A DNA stretch of 64,000 bases from Marinobacter lipolyticus (GCF_018424605.1 NZ_QTKT01000004.1:1-64000); one strand, 5' to 3'; shown: positions 46,227 through 55,137, numbered from the stretch's first letter. Numbers and translations: made by a program. The notes: a model not told the origin generated them from the sequence alone.

Positions 46227-47546
46227 TCAGTCCGCCATCAGTGCTTCGATCTCGGCAATGGATTTCGGTACCGCGTCGGTCAGTACGCGGCAACCGTCTT
46301 TGGTAACCACCACGTCGTCTTCAATACGAATGCCGATACCGCGCCATTTCTCGTCCACGTCGGTGTTGTCCGGCGCAATGTAAAGGCCCGGCTCCACGGT
46401 GAGGGCCATGCCCGGCTCCAGCTGGCGCCAGGCATCGCCGACCTTGTAATCACCCACGTCGTGGACGTCCAGCCCCAGCCAGTGGCCGGTGCGGTGCATG
46501 AAAAACGGCTTGTAGGCTTCGCTGGCGATAGCGTCATCCAGGGTGCCGGACAGCAGGCCATGGTCGATCAGCCCCTGGGTCAGCACTTGCAGGGCGGCTT
46601 CGTGGGGGTGGTTCCAGTGATTACCCGGTCGCACCGCCTCGATGGCCGCATACTGGGCCGACAACACCACTTCATACAGGGCTCTCTGCTCTGCACTGAA
46701 ACGGCCGCTGACCGGGAAGGTGCGGGTGATGTCCGAGGCGTAGCATTCCAGCTCGCAACCGGCGTCGATCAGCACCAGATCGCCCTCCTTCAGCGGCGCA
46801 CTGTTTTCGATGTAGTGCAGAATGCAGCCGTTCGTGCCGGAGCCGACAATGGACGGGTAGGCGGTGGACCGGGCGCCGTGCTCCATGAAGGTATGGATCA
46901 ACTCGGCTTCCAGGCTGTACTCGAAACCGCCTTTACGCGCGCGTTTCATGGCGCGGCAATGGGCTTCGGCACTGATTTCGCCGGCTTTTGCCATCACCTT
47001 GATCTCGTTGGCGCTCTTGTAGAGTCGCAGATCGTGCAACAGGTGCTCAAGGGCAACAAACTCGCCCGGGGGATGAGCACCGGCCCGCACCTTGCTGCGG
47101 ATGACCTTGATCCAGTCCATCACCCGGGCGTCGAAGCTGTGATCCTTGCCCAGCGGATAGTAGACCCGGCTGCGGCCTTCAATCATGCCGGGCAGGATGT
47201 CGTCTATATCAGAGATGGGGAAGGCGTCGTCCAGACCGAACGTTTCAATGGCCCCTTCCGGGCCCGCCAGGAACCCATCCCACAATTCTTTCTCCGGATT
47301 GCGTTCCTTACAGAACAGCACCGATTCACCGTGGTCACGGCCCGGGATCAGCACCAGCACCGCTTCTGGCTCGCCAAATCCGGACAGGTACTGGAAGTCG
47401 CTGTCCTGGCGGAAGGGATGCAGCACATCCCGGTTGCGGACGCATTCCGGCGCCGCCGGGACAATCGCAATGCTGTCAGGCGCCATCAGCTCCATCAGCT
47501 TGCGACGGCGTTCGGCAAATTCTTTCACGGGTATCATAGACGACAT
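46227..47546 (-). CDS. pepP: Xaa-Pro aminopeptidase (aminopeptidase P)
   Basis: 439 residues. The N-terminal creatinase-like domain is followed by the pita-bread metalloprotease domain with DAGCELECYASDITRTFP (two Asp ligands), GHWLGLDVHD (His), EPGLYI and RIEDD (Glu ligands). It removes N-terminal residues next to proline. GGGAGAGG precedes the ATG. Upstream gene of the pepP-ubiH-ubiI group. Confidence 0.96.
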   Translation of the reverse strand: MSSMIPVKEFAERRRKLMELMAPDSIAIVPAAPECVRNRDVLHPFRQDSDFQYLSGFGEPEAVLVLIPGRDHGESVLFCKERNPEKELWDGFLAGPEGAIETFGLDDAFPISDIDDILPGMIEGRSRVYYPLGKDHSFDARVMDWIKVIRSKVRAGAHPPGEFVALEHLLHDLRLYKSANEIKVMAKAGEISAEAHCRAMKRARKGGFEYSLEAELIHTFMEHGARSTAYPSIVGSGTNGCILHYIENSAPLKEGDLVLIDAGCELECYASDITRTFPVSGRFSAEQRALYEVVLSAQYAAIEAVRPGNHWNHPHEAALQVLTQGLIDHGLLSGTLDDAIASEAYKPFFMHRTGHWLGLDVHDVGDYKVGDAWRQLEPGMALTVEPGLYIAPDNTDVDEKWRGIGIRIEDDVVVTKDGCRVLTDAVPKSIAEIEALMAD

Positions 47547-47572
47547 AACCTCTCCCGCAGGCTACTGCCTGC

Positions 47573-48172
47573 TCAGTGCAGTGTCGGAGTATTGGCGGCC
47601 GGCTTTTCCGGCGGGTTGAATTCGGTGAATACCGCCAGCGCCCCAAGGCGCACGTATTCCACGATTTCCATCAGCTGCTGCTCACTGTCGTCGTCCGGCT
47701 CCTCATCTTCGGACACCTGGCTGATGGCAACCATATCCTCGATCAGTTCGCGAATCTCATCCGGCGCCTGGCCGAGAGACTCACCTGCCGCCAACGCCAT
47801 CCCTTCGAGAAATCCCCGCACCCAGGAGGTCAGGGCCTCAAGACGCTGGTCGATGGCGTAATCGTCATCCGGCAGCAGTGGATGGAAGCTCATGTCCGTG
47901 GCTTTCAGCAACGCCAGGGTCTGGTCATAGGCCGCCTGCATGAATTCCCGGAGCTCGTCGGACTCCGCAGTCGCCGAATCCGGTAAGCCCATGTGCTCGC
48001 AGACCATGGCCAGCCACTCCGTTTCATCTATACGTGCGCCGGCGGCAAGCCGGCCACACAGAACACCGTGTAGCTCGGACGGATGACTGAAGGCCTTGTG
48101 TGCGGTGAAGATGTTTGCCCAGCGCTCGAAAGCCGCGGCGCGGGCTGCACCGGTGGTGTCGGTTTGTGACAT
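47573..48172 (-). CDS. UPF0149 (YgfB/YecA-like) family protein
   Basis: 199 residues from the ATG at 48172 (a TTG 12 bases earlier has no ribosome site). Helical acidic protein with the family patterns HPSELHGVLCGRLAAGA and ALTSWVRGFLEGMAL, as in YgfB, which in Pseudomonas modulates gene expression. It precedes pepP by 26 bases, as in other gammaproteobacteria. Confidence 0.93.
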   Translation of the reverse strand: MSQTDTTGAARAAAFERWANIFTAHKAFSHPSELHGVLCGRLAAGARIDETEWLAMVCEHMGLPDSATAESDELREFMQAAYDQTLALLKATDMSFHPLLPDDDYAIDQRLEALTSWVRGFLEGMALAAGESLGQAPDEIRELIEDMVAISQVSEDEEPDDDSEQQLMEIVEYVRLGALAVFTEFNPPEKPAANTPTLH

Positions 48173-48285
48173 GAAAAAGCGCAATCCTGTATCACGGTAT
48201 TTTAAGGTCTGTCCAAGCGTCTATCGTAGCATCGAGGCGGATCGAAGGCACTCGCGCTCTTGATTGCCACGGGGAACTGGTAGAT

Positions 48286-48299
48286 TATGTTATAACATA
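48286..48299. promoter_or_regulatory. Zur-like palindrome TATGTTATAACATA
   Basis: A perfect 14-base AT-rich palindrome, 27 bases before the DUF2796 start. Its TGTTATAACA core resembles Zur operators of gammaproteobacteria, and the gene it precedes encodes a His-rich ZrgA-like zinc protein. This suggests repression when zinc is sufficient. Confidence 0.6.
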
Positions 48300-48325
48300 T
48301 CATTCACAGCACGGAGCCTTGCCCC

Positions 48326-48904
48326 ATGAGTCACACACCAGAACGCCGCCGCTCGCTGCGTGCCGCCGGCAGCGTCCTTGCCATCAGCCTGCTGTCACCT
48401 GCGGCCTTCGGTGCGGATAACCCCGGCGCCCACCAGCACGGCCATTCGCAACTTCAGGTGGCCGTCGAGGGCGACCGCCTTGATCTGATCTTCACGTCCC
48501 CGGCCCAGAACCTGGCCGGCTTTGAGCGGGATGCCCGCACGCCGGAAGAAGAGGCCCGACTGGAAACCATCCGCAAATGGCTGGAAACGAACCCGCTGAT
48601 CGATACCGCTTCGGCCTCCTGCTCCGTCATTGACGCCGTGGCCAGGCAGTCAGGTTCCGACGGCGACCAGCAGCACCAAGAACACCATCACGATCATGAC
48701 GACCACAAAGACGAGGGTCATCGGGAGTATGAAGTATCCCAGCAGCTCAACTGCCAGGACCTGACCGCCGAGGACCGATTCAATGCGGCGGTTATGGCGC
48801 AGTTCCCCGGCATTGAGGTGCTGTCGGTGCAGTGGGTCAGCGAAGAGGGACAGGGCAGCGTGCGACTGGAAGGCAGCCAGACCGGCTTCTCACTGCAACG
48901 CTGA
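48326..48904 (+). CDS. ZrgA-like zinc uptake protein (DUF2796)
   Basis: 192 residues with a Sec signal (cleavage near AFGAD, about residue 30). The mature N-terminus has HQHGHSQ and a central linker is densely His/Asp-rich (HQEHHHDHDDHKDEGH), the likely zinc site. Matches the DUF2796/ZrgA family of periplasmic zinc-uptake accessories. It is followed by a DUF3299 gene and an ABC transporter pair, the same types of gene grouped in zrg clusters of Vibrio. Confidence 0.88.
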   Translation: MSHTPERRRSLRAAGSVLAISLLSPAAFGADNPGAHQHGHSQLQVAVEGDRLDLIFTSPAQNLAGFERDARTPEEEARLETIRKWLETNPLIDTASASCSVIDAVARQSGSDGDQQHQEHHHDHDDHKDEGHREYEVSQQLNCQDLTAEDRFNAAVMAQFPGIEVLSVQWVSEEGQGSVRLEGSQTGFSLQR

Positions 48905-48921
48905 AGCCGGTGCTGCCACCG

Positions 48922-49467
48922 CTATTGCTCGTAGGGTTCAACCTTGTCGGCGATCAGGGAATAGGACGATTTGGCGATGTCGTTCTCGGTGCGCTCCACC
49001 ACCAGCTCGCCCTCGATCCAGACCGGATCGTAGAGCGCTTCCAGGGTAAAGCCCTCTTTGTACTTGACGTGGATGATCTGGTTCGGCGGCGGTGGCGGAA
49101 CATGAATGCAGGCGCCGTAATAAGGCACCAGGAAAAACTCCAGGATGCGCATGTCCTCGGTGGTTTTCAGCGGCACGACAAAACCGGGAATCCGCCCGGA
49201 GACGCCGTCCATCTCCGGTACCACCCGTCCGGTCATGATCTCATCGGGCAGCAGCGGCGCACCGTCTCCATCGTGGTCGATTTCTGGCATACTCTCGAGC
49301 AAATTCAGATCCTCTTCGGGCATCAGCTCAAGCCAGTCAATTTCCCGCTCGGCGGCGTTTGCGCTACCAAGAAAAGCGGCGACAACAAGCGCCAGCATGC
49401 CGACAAAGCGCCGGATGGCGGACACGGAAACGGTAGAAGAGGAAAACGACATCATCGCCAACAACAT
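48922..49467 (-). CDS. DUF3299 family exported protein
   Basis: About 181 residues from the ATG at 49467; the open frame extends to 49599, but that part overlaps the divergent ABC gene. A signal peptide ends near SANAAERE. The family signature is clear: GRIPGFVVPL, then FLVPYYGACIHVPPPPPNQI with its Cys/His. It probably binds metal in the periplasm. It lies between the ZrgA-like gene and the ABC genes but on the opposite strand. The exact start is uncertain. Confidence 0.85.
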   Translation of the reverse strand: MLLAMMSFSSSTVSVSAIRRFVGMLALVVAAFLGSANAAEREIDWLELMPEEDLNLLESMPEIDHDGDGAPLLPDEIMTGRVVPEMDGVSGRIPGFVVPLKTTEDMRILEFFLVPYYGACIHVPPPPPNQIIHVKYKEGFTLEALYDPVWIEGELVVERTENDIAKSSYSLIADKVEPYEQ

Positions 49468-49525
49468 AACACTGCCTGCCAGAAAATGGGTGGGCAAATC
49501 ATACACCGAATGAGCGTACGCGCAC

Positions 49526-50239
49526 ATGACACCTGAGACATCCCGGCACGCCGACAGTTCCGCCCCCGCCCCCCTCGCGGCCTGCACCCGGGCCCTCACT
49601 TACCAGTGGCCGGCAGGTCGAACTTCCCTGCACTTCCCCGACCTCAGCGTGCCCGCGGGCGAGCACCTGTTCGTCAAGGGTGCCAGCGGCAGCGGCAAAA
49701 GCACCCTGCTGAGCCTGCTGGGGGGCATCCTGCGACCAACATCGGGCTCACTGGCCCTGCTCGGCGAGGAGCTTGGCCCGCTCAGCAACGGCCAGAGAGA
49801 CCGCTTCCGCGCGGATCATATGGGCGTCATTTTTCAGCAGTTCAATCTGGTGCCCTACCTTTCGACCCTCGCGAACGTCACGCTCCCCTGCCGCCTGTCG
49901 GCCAGACGCCAGCGCCGGGCCAGCCCGGACGCACACGGGCAGGCGCGGGCGCTGTTGCAGGACCTGGCCATTCCCGAGAGCCACTGGCATCAGCAGGTCA
50001 GCCGCCTGAGCGTGGGCCAGCAGCAACGGGTGGCCGCAGCCCGGGCGCTGATTGGCCAGCCGCAACTGATTCTGGCGGATGAGCCGACATCGGCACTGGA
50101 TGCGGACAACCGCGACCGGTTTATCGAGTTGCTGCTGACCCTGGCCCAGCGCTCCAGTTCGTCGGTGATCTTCGTCAGCCATGACCAGAGCCTGGCCAGT
50201 CATTTTGACCAGCAACTGGTTCTGGAGGCCACGCCATGA
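49526..50239 (+). CDS. ABC transporter ATP-binding protein (MacB/LolD-type)
   Basis: 237 residues with Walker A GASGSGKST, Q-loop FQQFNLVPY, the signature LSVGQQQRVAAARAL, Walker B LILADEPTSALD and the switch His (SHDQ). Similar to MacB/LolD-like ATPases that pair with FtsX-type permeases. Overlaps the permease gene by 4 bases. The zinc-linked neighbours suggest a role in periplasmic metal handling; this is context only. Confidence 0.93.
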   Translation: MTPETSRHADSSAPAPLAACTRALTYQWPAGRTSLHFPDLSVPAGEHLFVKGASGSGKSTLLSLLGGILRPTSGSLALLGEELGPLSNGQRDRFRADHMGVIFQQFNLVPYLSTLANVTLPCRLSARRQRRASPDAHGQARALLQDLAIPESHWHQQVSRLSVGQQQRVAAARALIGQPQLILADEPTSALDADNRDRFIELLLTLAQRSSSSVIFVSHDQSLASHFDQQLVLEATP

Positions 50240-51510
50240 AAATACGCCTCGCCCTGTCACTGGCCTGGGCCAGCCTCTGGCACCGCCGCCGGGTGCTGAC
50301 CCTGGCGACCCTCACCCTGACCCTCAGCGTTACCCTGCTGCTGGGCGTGCAGTACCTGCGCACCGAGGTAAGACAGTCCTTCACCAACACCATTTCCGGT
50401 ACGGACCTGATTGTCGGCGCCCGCAGCGGACAACTGAACCTGCTGCTGTACACGGTTTTTCACATCGGCGATGCCACCAATAATATCCGCTGGTCGACCT
50501 ATCAGGACCTGGCCGGTGACGACCGCATTGACTGGATCGTGCCGCTTTCGCTGGGAGACAGTTATCGCGGGCATCGGGTGGTGGGTACGGATACCGGATT
50601 TTTCGACCACTTCCGCTTCGGCCGCGGCGAGGCACTGTCCCTGACAGAGGGCCAGTGGTTTGGCGATGTATTTGATGTGGTGCTCGGCGCCGAGGTGGCC
50701 CGCAAGCATCAACACGCACCGGGAGACGAACTGATTCTCTCCCACGGCGGTGGCCGCACCAGCTTTTCCAATCACCAGGACACGCCGTTCCGGGTAACCG
50801 GCATCCTAGCCCCCACCGGCACGCCGGTGGACCAGGCGGTGTACATCAGCCTCGCGGGCATGGAAGCCATGCACATCGGCTGGGAATCAGGCATCGCCAT
50901 CCCGGGGCGCACGGTAACCCCGGATCAGGCCCGCGCGCGGGACCTGACACCGACCTCTGTCACCGCCGCACTGGTCGGCATTGAGCGCAAGGTGATGACG
51001 TTCCAGGTTCAGCGCCAGATCAACCAGTATCAGGGCGAACCGCTGTCGGCCGTGCTCCCTGGCGTCGCTCTCAGTGAGCTCTGGCGCATCATGGGGCAGT
51101 TCGAGAGGGCCCTGCTGGGCATCACCGGCCTTGTGGTGATCACCAGCCTGCTGGGCCTGGTGGCGGTCTTGCTCACCCTGCAGGCCCAGCGCAACCGGGA
51201 AATCGCCATCCTCCGCGCCACCGGGGCCTCACCGTCGTTGGTGGCGGCCTTGCAGGTGATCGAGTGTGTCACCCTTGCCTCAATTGCCTGCCTGCTGGCC
51301 CTGGCACTCAGTGCCGGAGGGCTGGCCGTGGTCAGCCCCTGGTTGCTGGAACAACACGGCATCCAGATCGGCCTGCGACCACTGGCCGCTGCGGAGTGGC
51401 TGCTGCTGGCCTGCGTGCCAGCCACCGCCGCCCTCGTGGGCCTGCTCCCGGCCTTACTAGCCTGGCGCCAAAGCCGGACACATGGACTCAGTCACGGTAT
51501 GGGGGAATGA
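50236..51510 (+). CDS. ABC transporter permease (FtsX/MacB type)
   Basis: 424 residues. One N-terminal membrane helix (VLTLATLTLTLSVTLLLGVQY), a large periplasmic domain (about 40-270), then three C-terminal membrane segments, the FtsX/MacB topology. Such transporters power mechanical work in the periplasm rather than import through a channel. Works with the preceding ATPase. Confidence 0.92.
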   Translation: MKIRLALSLAWASLWHRRRVLTLATLTLTLSVTLLLGVQYLRTEVRQSFTNTISGTDLIVGARSGQLNLLLYTVFHIGDATNNIRWSTYQDLAGDDRIDWIVPLSLGDSYRGHRVVGTDTGFFDHFRFGRGEALSLTEGQWFGDVFDVVLGAEVARKHQHAPGDELILSHGGGRTSFSNHQDTPFRVTGILAPTGTPVDQAVYISLAGMEAMHIGWESGIAIPGRTVTPDQARARDLTPTSVTAALVGIERKVMTFQVQRQINQYQGEPLSAVLPGVALSELWRIMGQFERALLGITGLVVITSLLGLVAVLLTLQAQRNREIAILRATGASPSLVAALQVIECVTLASIACLLALALSAGGLAVVSPWLLEQHGIQIGLRPLAAAEWLLLACVPATAALVGLLPALLAWRQSRTHGLSHGMGE

Positions 51511-51586
51511 CATCGCCGTAAATTGACCGACCTGCAGTCCGCACTTATAGTTACGGGCATCGATAACAACAGGCGTTGACGCAATC

Positions 51587-51793
51587 ATGGAACAGTCCGA
51601 ACTACAGGCATTGGCGGACAAACTGGACAGACTCATCGAGCGCTGTCGCAAACTGGAACGCGACAATGCTGCGCTCAGGGAACTGCAGGACGACTGGAAC
51701 CGGGAACGGGCCCAGTTGATGCATAAGAACGATCTCGCCAAAAACAAGATTGAAGCCATGATCGGACGCCTGCGGGCCCTGGAGCATCACTGA
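51587..51793 (+). CDS. TIGR02449 family coiled-coil protein
   Basis: 68 residues, almost entirely a coiled coil (LDRLIERCRKLERDNAALREL), the size and position of TIGR02449 proteins found directly upstream of zapA. Resembles ZapB in form, so a role at the division ring is plausible. Its TGA overlaps the zapA ATG. Confidence 0.88.
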   Translation: MEQSELQALADKLDRLIERCRKLERDNAALRELQDDWNRERAQLMHKNDLAKNKIEAMIGRLRALEHH

Positions 51794-52092
51794 TGGCCAA
51801 ACAGCAGCCCACCACCGTTGAAGTCAAAATCCTCGACAAGGAATACCTGGTTGCCTGCCCGCCGGAAGCCCGCGATGCGCTGATGCAGTCCGCCCGCCAC
51901 CTGGACAGCAAGATGCGGGAGATCCGCGCCAGCGGCAAGGTCTTCGGCACCGAGCGCATTGCCGTGATGGCGGCCCTCAACATTACCCACGATCTGCTCG
52001 AGCAGGACACCATGTCAGGCGCCGCCACCGCTATTCTCGAGGAAATGGACACCAAGCTGGACAATGCCCTGAGTGATACCGCGAGCGAATAG
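51793..52092 (+). CDS. zapA: Cell division protein ZapA
   Basis: 99 residues. The N-terminal EVKILDKEYLVACPPEARDALMQSARHLD and the C-terminal helix fit ZapA, which cross-links FtsZ filaments. The order TIGR02449-zapA-6S RNA-5-FCL is conserved in gammaproteobacteria and supports the call. Confidence 0.95.
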   Translation: MAKQQPTTVEVKILDKEYLVACPPEARDALMQSARHLDSKMREIRASGKVFGTERIAVMAALNITHDLLEQDTMSGAATAILEEMDTKLDNALSDTASE

Positions 52093-52145
52093 CCGGTTAC
52101 ATTCCGACAGGATACAGGTGTTGCAATTGGCCCCTCGGGTACCCT

Positions 52146-52151
52146 TATAAT
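52146..52151 (+). promoter_or_regulatory. -10 box of the 6S RNA promoter
   Basis: A consensus TATAAT lies about 7 bases before the predicted 6S RNA 5' end. A TTGCAA at 52121-52126 is the best -35 candidate, but the 19-base spacing is long. Confidence 0.55.
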
Positions 52152-52157
52152 GGAATT

Positions 52158-52338
52158 AACTTCCTGGGCTGTTCGCTGGTCGGAGACGTCCTCGAGCCGA
52201 TGCGCACTACCCAGGTGGCTACTTCAGGGCATTGTGAGCACGTCCCCCACGGGGGAAAGCCTAATATGTCACAGCGGCCACCGACCTTGAACTTTGGGTT
52301 CAAGGGCCACATCCGATAACGGCAGCCCGGGAAGCTTT
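52158..52338 (+). ncRNA. ssrS: 6S RNA
   Basis: A region of about 180 bases between zapA and the 5-FCL gene, the conserved 6S location. The ends pair in the closing stem (CTTCCTGGGCTGT near the 5' end with CGGCAGCCCGGGAAG at the 3' end), and the 3' half has the conserved CCTTGAAC...GGGTTCAAGGG hairpin seen in E. coli 6S RNA. 6S RNA mimics an open promoter and sequesters sigma70 RNA polymerase in stationary phase. The exact ends are estimated. Confidence 0.93.
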
Positions 52339-52341
52339 ATC

Positions 52342-52974
52342 TTGACCCAGTTTATTCCCCCTCAACCGTTTCCTCCGCTTGACGATGACCTGCCGCGCAA
52401 CGAATTGCGGAAACGACTCCGCCGACGCCGTCAGGCTCTGAGTTTCGAGCAGCAGCAAGAAGCTTCCGAATACCTTGCGATCAACCTGCTGAACAACCCC
52501 GATCTGCACCGGGCCCGACACATTGCGCTGTATTTGCCCAATGACGGTGAAATCGACCCCAACCTCTACATGGATCTTGCCCGACGCAGGCACGTACAGT
52601 TCTATCTGCCGGTATTGCACCCGATTCTGCCCGGCCGGCTGGTTTTCAGCCCCTATCATGACGGCGTGGAGCTCACCGCCAACCGCTTCGGCATTCCGGA
52701 ACCGGCGTTCAGCAAGGGCCTGAAACGGCCGGCGTGGGCACTGGACGCGGTACTGTTCCCACTGGTGGGATTCGACGAATCAGGCGGGCGCCTGGGGATG
52801 GGGGGCGGCTTTTATGACCGGACCTTTGCCTTTACCCGGAGCCGGCCGCGGCTGGCCCCCAAGCTGATTGGCATTGCCCATGAATTTCAGAAAGTGGCGA
52901 GGCTACCGACAGAAGCCTGGGACGTGCCGCTGCACAGCATCGTGACGGATCGGCACTGTTACCGCGTGAGGTAG
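52342..52974 (+). CDS. 5-formyltetrahydrofolate cyclo-ligase family protein
   Basis: 210 residues from a TTG at 52342; the frame is open upstream but that part lies inside the 6S RNA. The family motif LGMGGGFYDRTF and the PRNELRKRLRRRRQAL opening are present. It converts 5-formyl- to 5,10-methenyl-tetrahydrofolate. It starts a few bases after the predicted end of 6S RNA, so the two are probably one transcript that is processed, as for E. coli ssrS-ygfA. Confidence 0.92.
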   Translation: MTQFIPPQPFPPLDDDLPRNELRKRLRRRRQALSFEQQQEASEYLAINLLNNPDLHRARHIALYLPNDGEIDPNLYMDLARRRHVQFYLPVLHPILPGRLVFSPYHDGVELTANRFGIPEPAFSKGLKRPAWALDAVLFPLVGFDESGGRLGMGGGFYDRTFAFTRSRPRLAPKLIGIAHEFQKVARLPTEAWDVPLHSIVTDRHCYRVR

Positions 52975-52986
52975 CTACCGCGTGAT

Positions 52987-53166
52987 TTAGCGGGCGTCGC
53001 TGCGTGCAAGACTCATCAAGGCGATGTCGTCCGCCGCGGCACGAGTGCTTGCCCTTGCCCCGCTGCGCTCTTCTTCGGAAGCCTGGAGCGACGTAAACCC
53101 CGTTATTACAAGGCCAACGGCAAAAACCAGTACGATGGCCCGAATGCTGTCAGGCTTGCGTTCCAC
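52987..53166 (-). CDS. Small exported or membrane-anchored protein
   Basis: About 59 residues from a GTG at 53166 (GGAG 9 bases upstream); a TTG at 53181 is an alternative. A positively charged N-terminus, one hydrophobic segment (AIVLVFAVGLVITGF) and a polar tail suggest a signal anchor or cleaved signal. No family recognised. It converges on the 5-FCL gene. The AT-rich block at 53210-53300 could be its promoter. Confidence 0.45.
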   Translation of the reverse strand: MERKPDSIRAIVLVFAVGLVITGFTSLQASEEERSGARASTRAAADDIALMSLARSDAR

Positions 53167-53343
53167 GATGCGCTTCTCCAACTCCCGCGAGCGTAAAAGC
53201 TCACCAAATCAGCGAGCTATTATTGTTTCTTAATAATTGGACGAAAGACTAACACGCATCTGAAATTTTACAATTTTTGACAGGTTAACATTCTGTAAGG
53301 CAAGAAATTGCCCGGCTCTGGCAGTTATCCGCCCGGGGCTTGC

Positions 53344-53435
53344 GGGGGCCTCCTTCCGAAACACGCTCAAGCACATCCATGTGGCGCTTGGGCTCCGCCA
53401 TCCATGGCTCCGCACAGTTTCGTAAGGAGGCCCCC
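53344..53435 (-). repeat. 92-nt compound stem-loop with two GGA (CsrA/RsmA-type) motifs
   Basis: Outer arms of 19 bases (53344-53362 and 53417-53435, one mismatch) enclose an inner hairpin (CCATG-TGGCG pairing with CGCCA-TC-CATGG). On the minus strand it holds CCATGGATGG (53398-53407) and ACATGGATGT (53373-53382), both fitting the CANGGANG site of CsrA/RsmA. It starts 21 bases after the ilvA stop, so it would be in the ilvA 3' region. It could be a dispersed repeat or a structured RNA; it lacks a T tract. Confidence 0.65.
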
Positions 53436-53456
53436 CCAATCCCCTGACTGTGGAGG

Positions 53457-54989
53457 TTAGCCCTGGCCATTCCCCGCACCGAGGAACAACTGGTACGCCT
53501 CATCATCGGTCATGTTCTCGTAGCGGAAACCGACCTTGTCCAGCATCGCCTCGAAAGCCGGCAAATCCCCGTCGTCCACTTGCGCTCCCAGCAGCACCCG
53601 GCTGTAGGCGGCGCCGTGATTGCGGTAATGGAACATGGAGATATTCCAACGGGTTCCCAGTGACATCAGGAACTTCAGCAGCGCACCCGGACGTTCGGGA
53701 AACTCGAACTGGAACACCTTTTCATTGGAAATAGCGGGGGCATGTCCGCCCACCATGTGGCGCACGTGCTGTTTGGCGAACTCACTGTCAGTCAGATCCA
53801 CCACACCGTAGCCCGATTCCCGCAGATCCTGCACCAGCTCGTCGCGGCCCAGACCACCGGCCTGGATCTGGATACCGACGAAAATCGTCGCGTTCCTGCT
53901 GTCGGCGTAGCGGTAATTGAACTCGGTGATGCTGCGCTTGTGCAGGGCGTTGATGAACGTCTTGAACGCCCCCGGCTTTTCCGGAATGGTGACCGCCAGA
54001 ATCGCTTCGCGTTTCTCGCCGATTTCCGTGCGTTCCGAGATGTAGCGCAGGCGGTCGAAGTTCATGTTGGCGCCGCTGAGCGTGGCCGCCAGGTTCTCGC
54101 CCTCGATCTGCTCGCGCTCAATGTACTTTTTCATGCCCGCCACGCCCAGGGCGCCAGCCGGCTCGGCAATGGAGCGGGTATCCTCGAAGATGTCCTTGAT
54201 CGCCGCGCAGATTTCGTCGGTGGAGACAGTGATGACTTCGTCCACGAGGTCCTTGCAGATTTCCCAGGGGTACTCACCAATCTGCTTGACCGCCACCCCG
54301 TCGGCGAAGATGCCGACCTCGTCCAGCACTACCCGCTCGCCGGCTTTCAACGCCGCCTGCAGGCAGTTGGAATCTTCCGGCTCTACACCGATTACCTTGA
54401 TCTCCGGGCGCAGGTACTTGATGTAGGCCGCCATGCCGGCGATCAGGCCACCGCCACCGACGCAGATGAACACCGCATGCAACGGCCGGGTAAACTGCCA
54501 CATCAGTTCCATGGCCACGGTGCCCTGCCCGGCAATCACATCAGGGTCATCGTAAGGCGGGATGTAGGTGTAGCCGTACTTCTGGATCAGCTCCTGGGCA
54601 TGGGCCGCCGCTTCATCAAAGGCGTCGCCCCTGAGCACCACTTTCGCGCCATGGTCCCGCACCGAACGAACCTTGATGTCCGGCGTGGTCTGGGGCATGA
54701 CAATCACCGCTTTGATCCCCAGATTCTTCGCCGCCAGCGCCACGCCCTGGGCGTGATTGCCGGCAGAAGCGCAGATAACCCCTTTCGCCTTCTGCTCTTC
54801 GGAGAGCTGGGCGATGCGGTTATACGCCCCGCGAATCTTGAAAGAAAACACCGGCTGAAGGTCCTCACGCTTGAGGTACATGTTATTTCGGAAGCGTTTG
54901 GAGAGGCTGCGCGCCTCGGTCAGCGGCGTCTCGATGGCCACGTCATAGACACGGGCATCGAGAATTTTCTTGATATAGCGTTGCGGCAT
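53457..54989 (-). CDS. ilvA: Threonine ammonia-lyase, biosynthetic
   Basis: 510 residues from the ATG at 54989, matching the approximately 514 residues of the biosynthetic enzyme. The PLP lysine is K51 in FSFKIRGAYNRI, the catalytic domain has VGGGGLIAGMA, and two ACT-like regulatory domains fill the last 190 residues (FQFEFPERPGALLKF in the second), so isoleucine feedback is expected. It makes 2-oxobutanoate for isoleucine. Divergent from rpiA. Confidence 0.96.
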   Translation of the reverse strand: MPQRYIKKILDARVYDVAIETPLTEARSLSKRFRNNMYLKREDLQPVFSFKIRGAYNRIAQLSEEQKAKGVICASAGNHAQGVALAAKNLGIKAVIVMPQTTPDIKVRSVRDHGAKVVLRGDAFDEAAAHAQELIQKYGYTYIPPYDDPDVIAGQGTVAMELMWQFTRPLHAVFICVGGGGLIAGMAAYIKYLRPEIKVIGVEPEDSNCLQAALKAGERVVLDEVGIFADGVAVKQIGEYPWEICKDLVDEVITVSTDEICAAIKDIFEDTRSIAEPAGALGVAGMKKYIEREQIEGENLAATLSGANMNFDRLRYISERTEIGEKREAILAVTIPEKPGAFKTFINALHKRSITEFNYRYADSRNATIFVGIQIQAGGLGRDELVQDLRESGYGVVDLTDSEFAKQHVRHMVGGHAPAISNEKVFQFEFPERPGALLKFLMSLGTRWNISMFHYRNHGAAYSRVLLGAQVDDGDLPAFEAMLDKVGFRYENMTDDEAYQLFLGAGNGQG

Positions 54990-55137
54990 GGGTCCGTCCG
55001 GAGATTGCATGGATAGTTGGAGATTCGTCGGAAAAACCAACAGTGTAGAAACTTTGGCCGCCTGCCGTCTATAAGCAGATGGCCGCTAAAGGCTATAATG
55101 GCGCGAAACCCGTTTACTTCCCCGACCGGAGCTCCCC

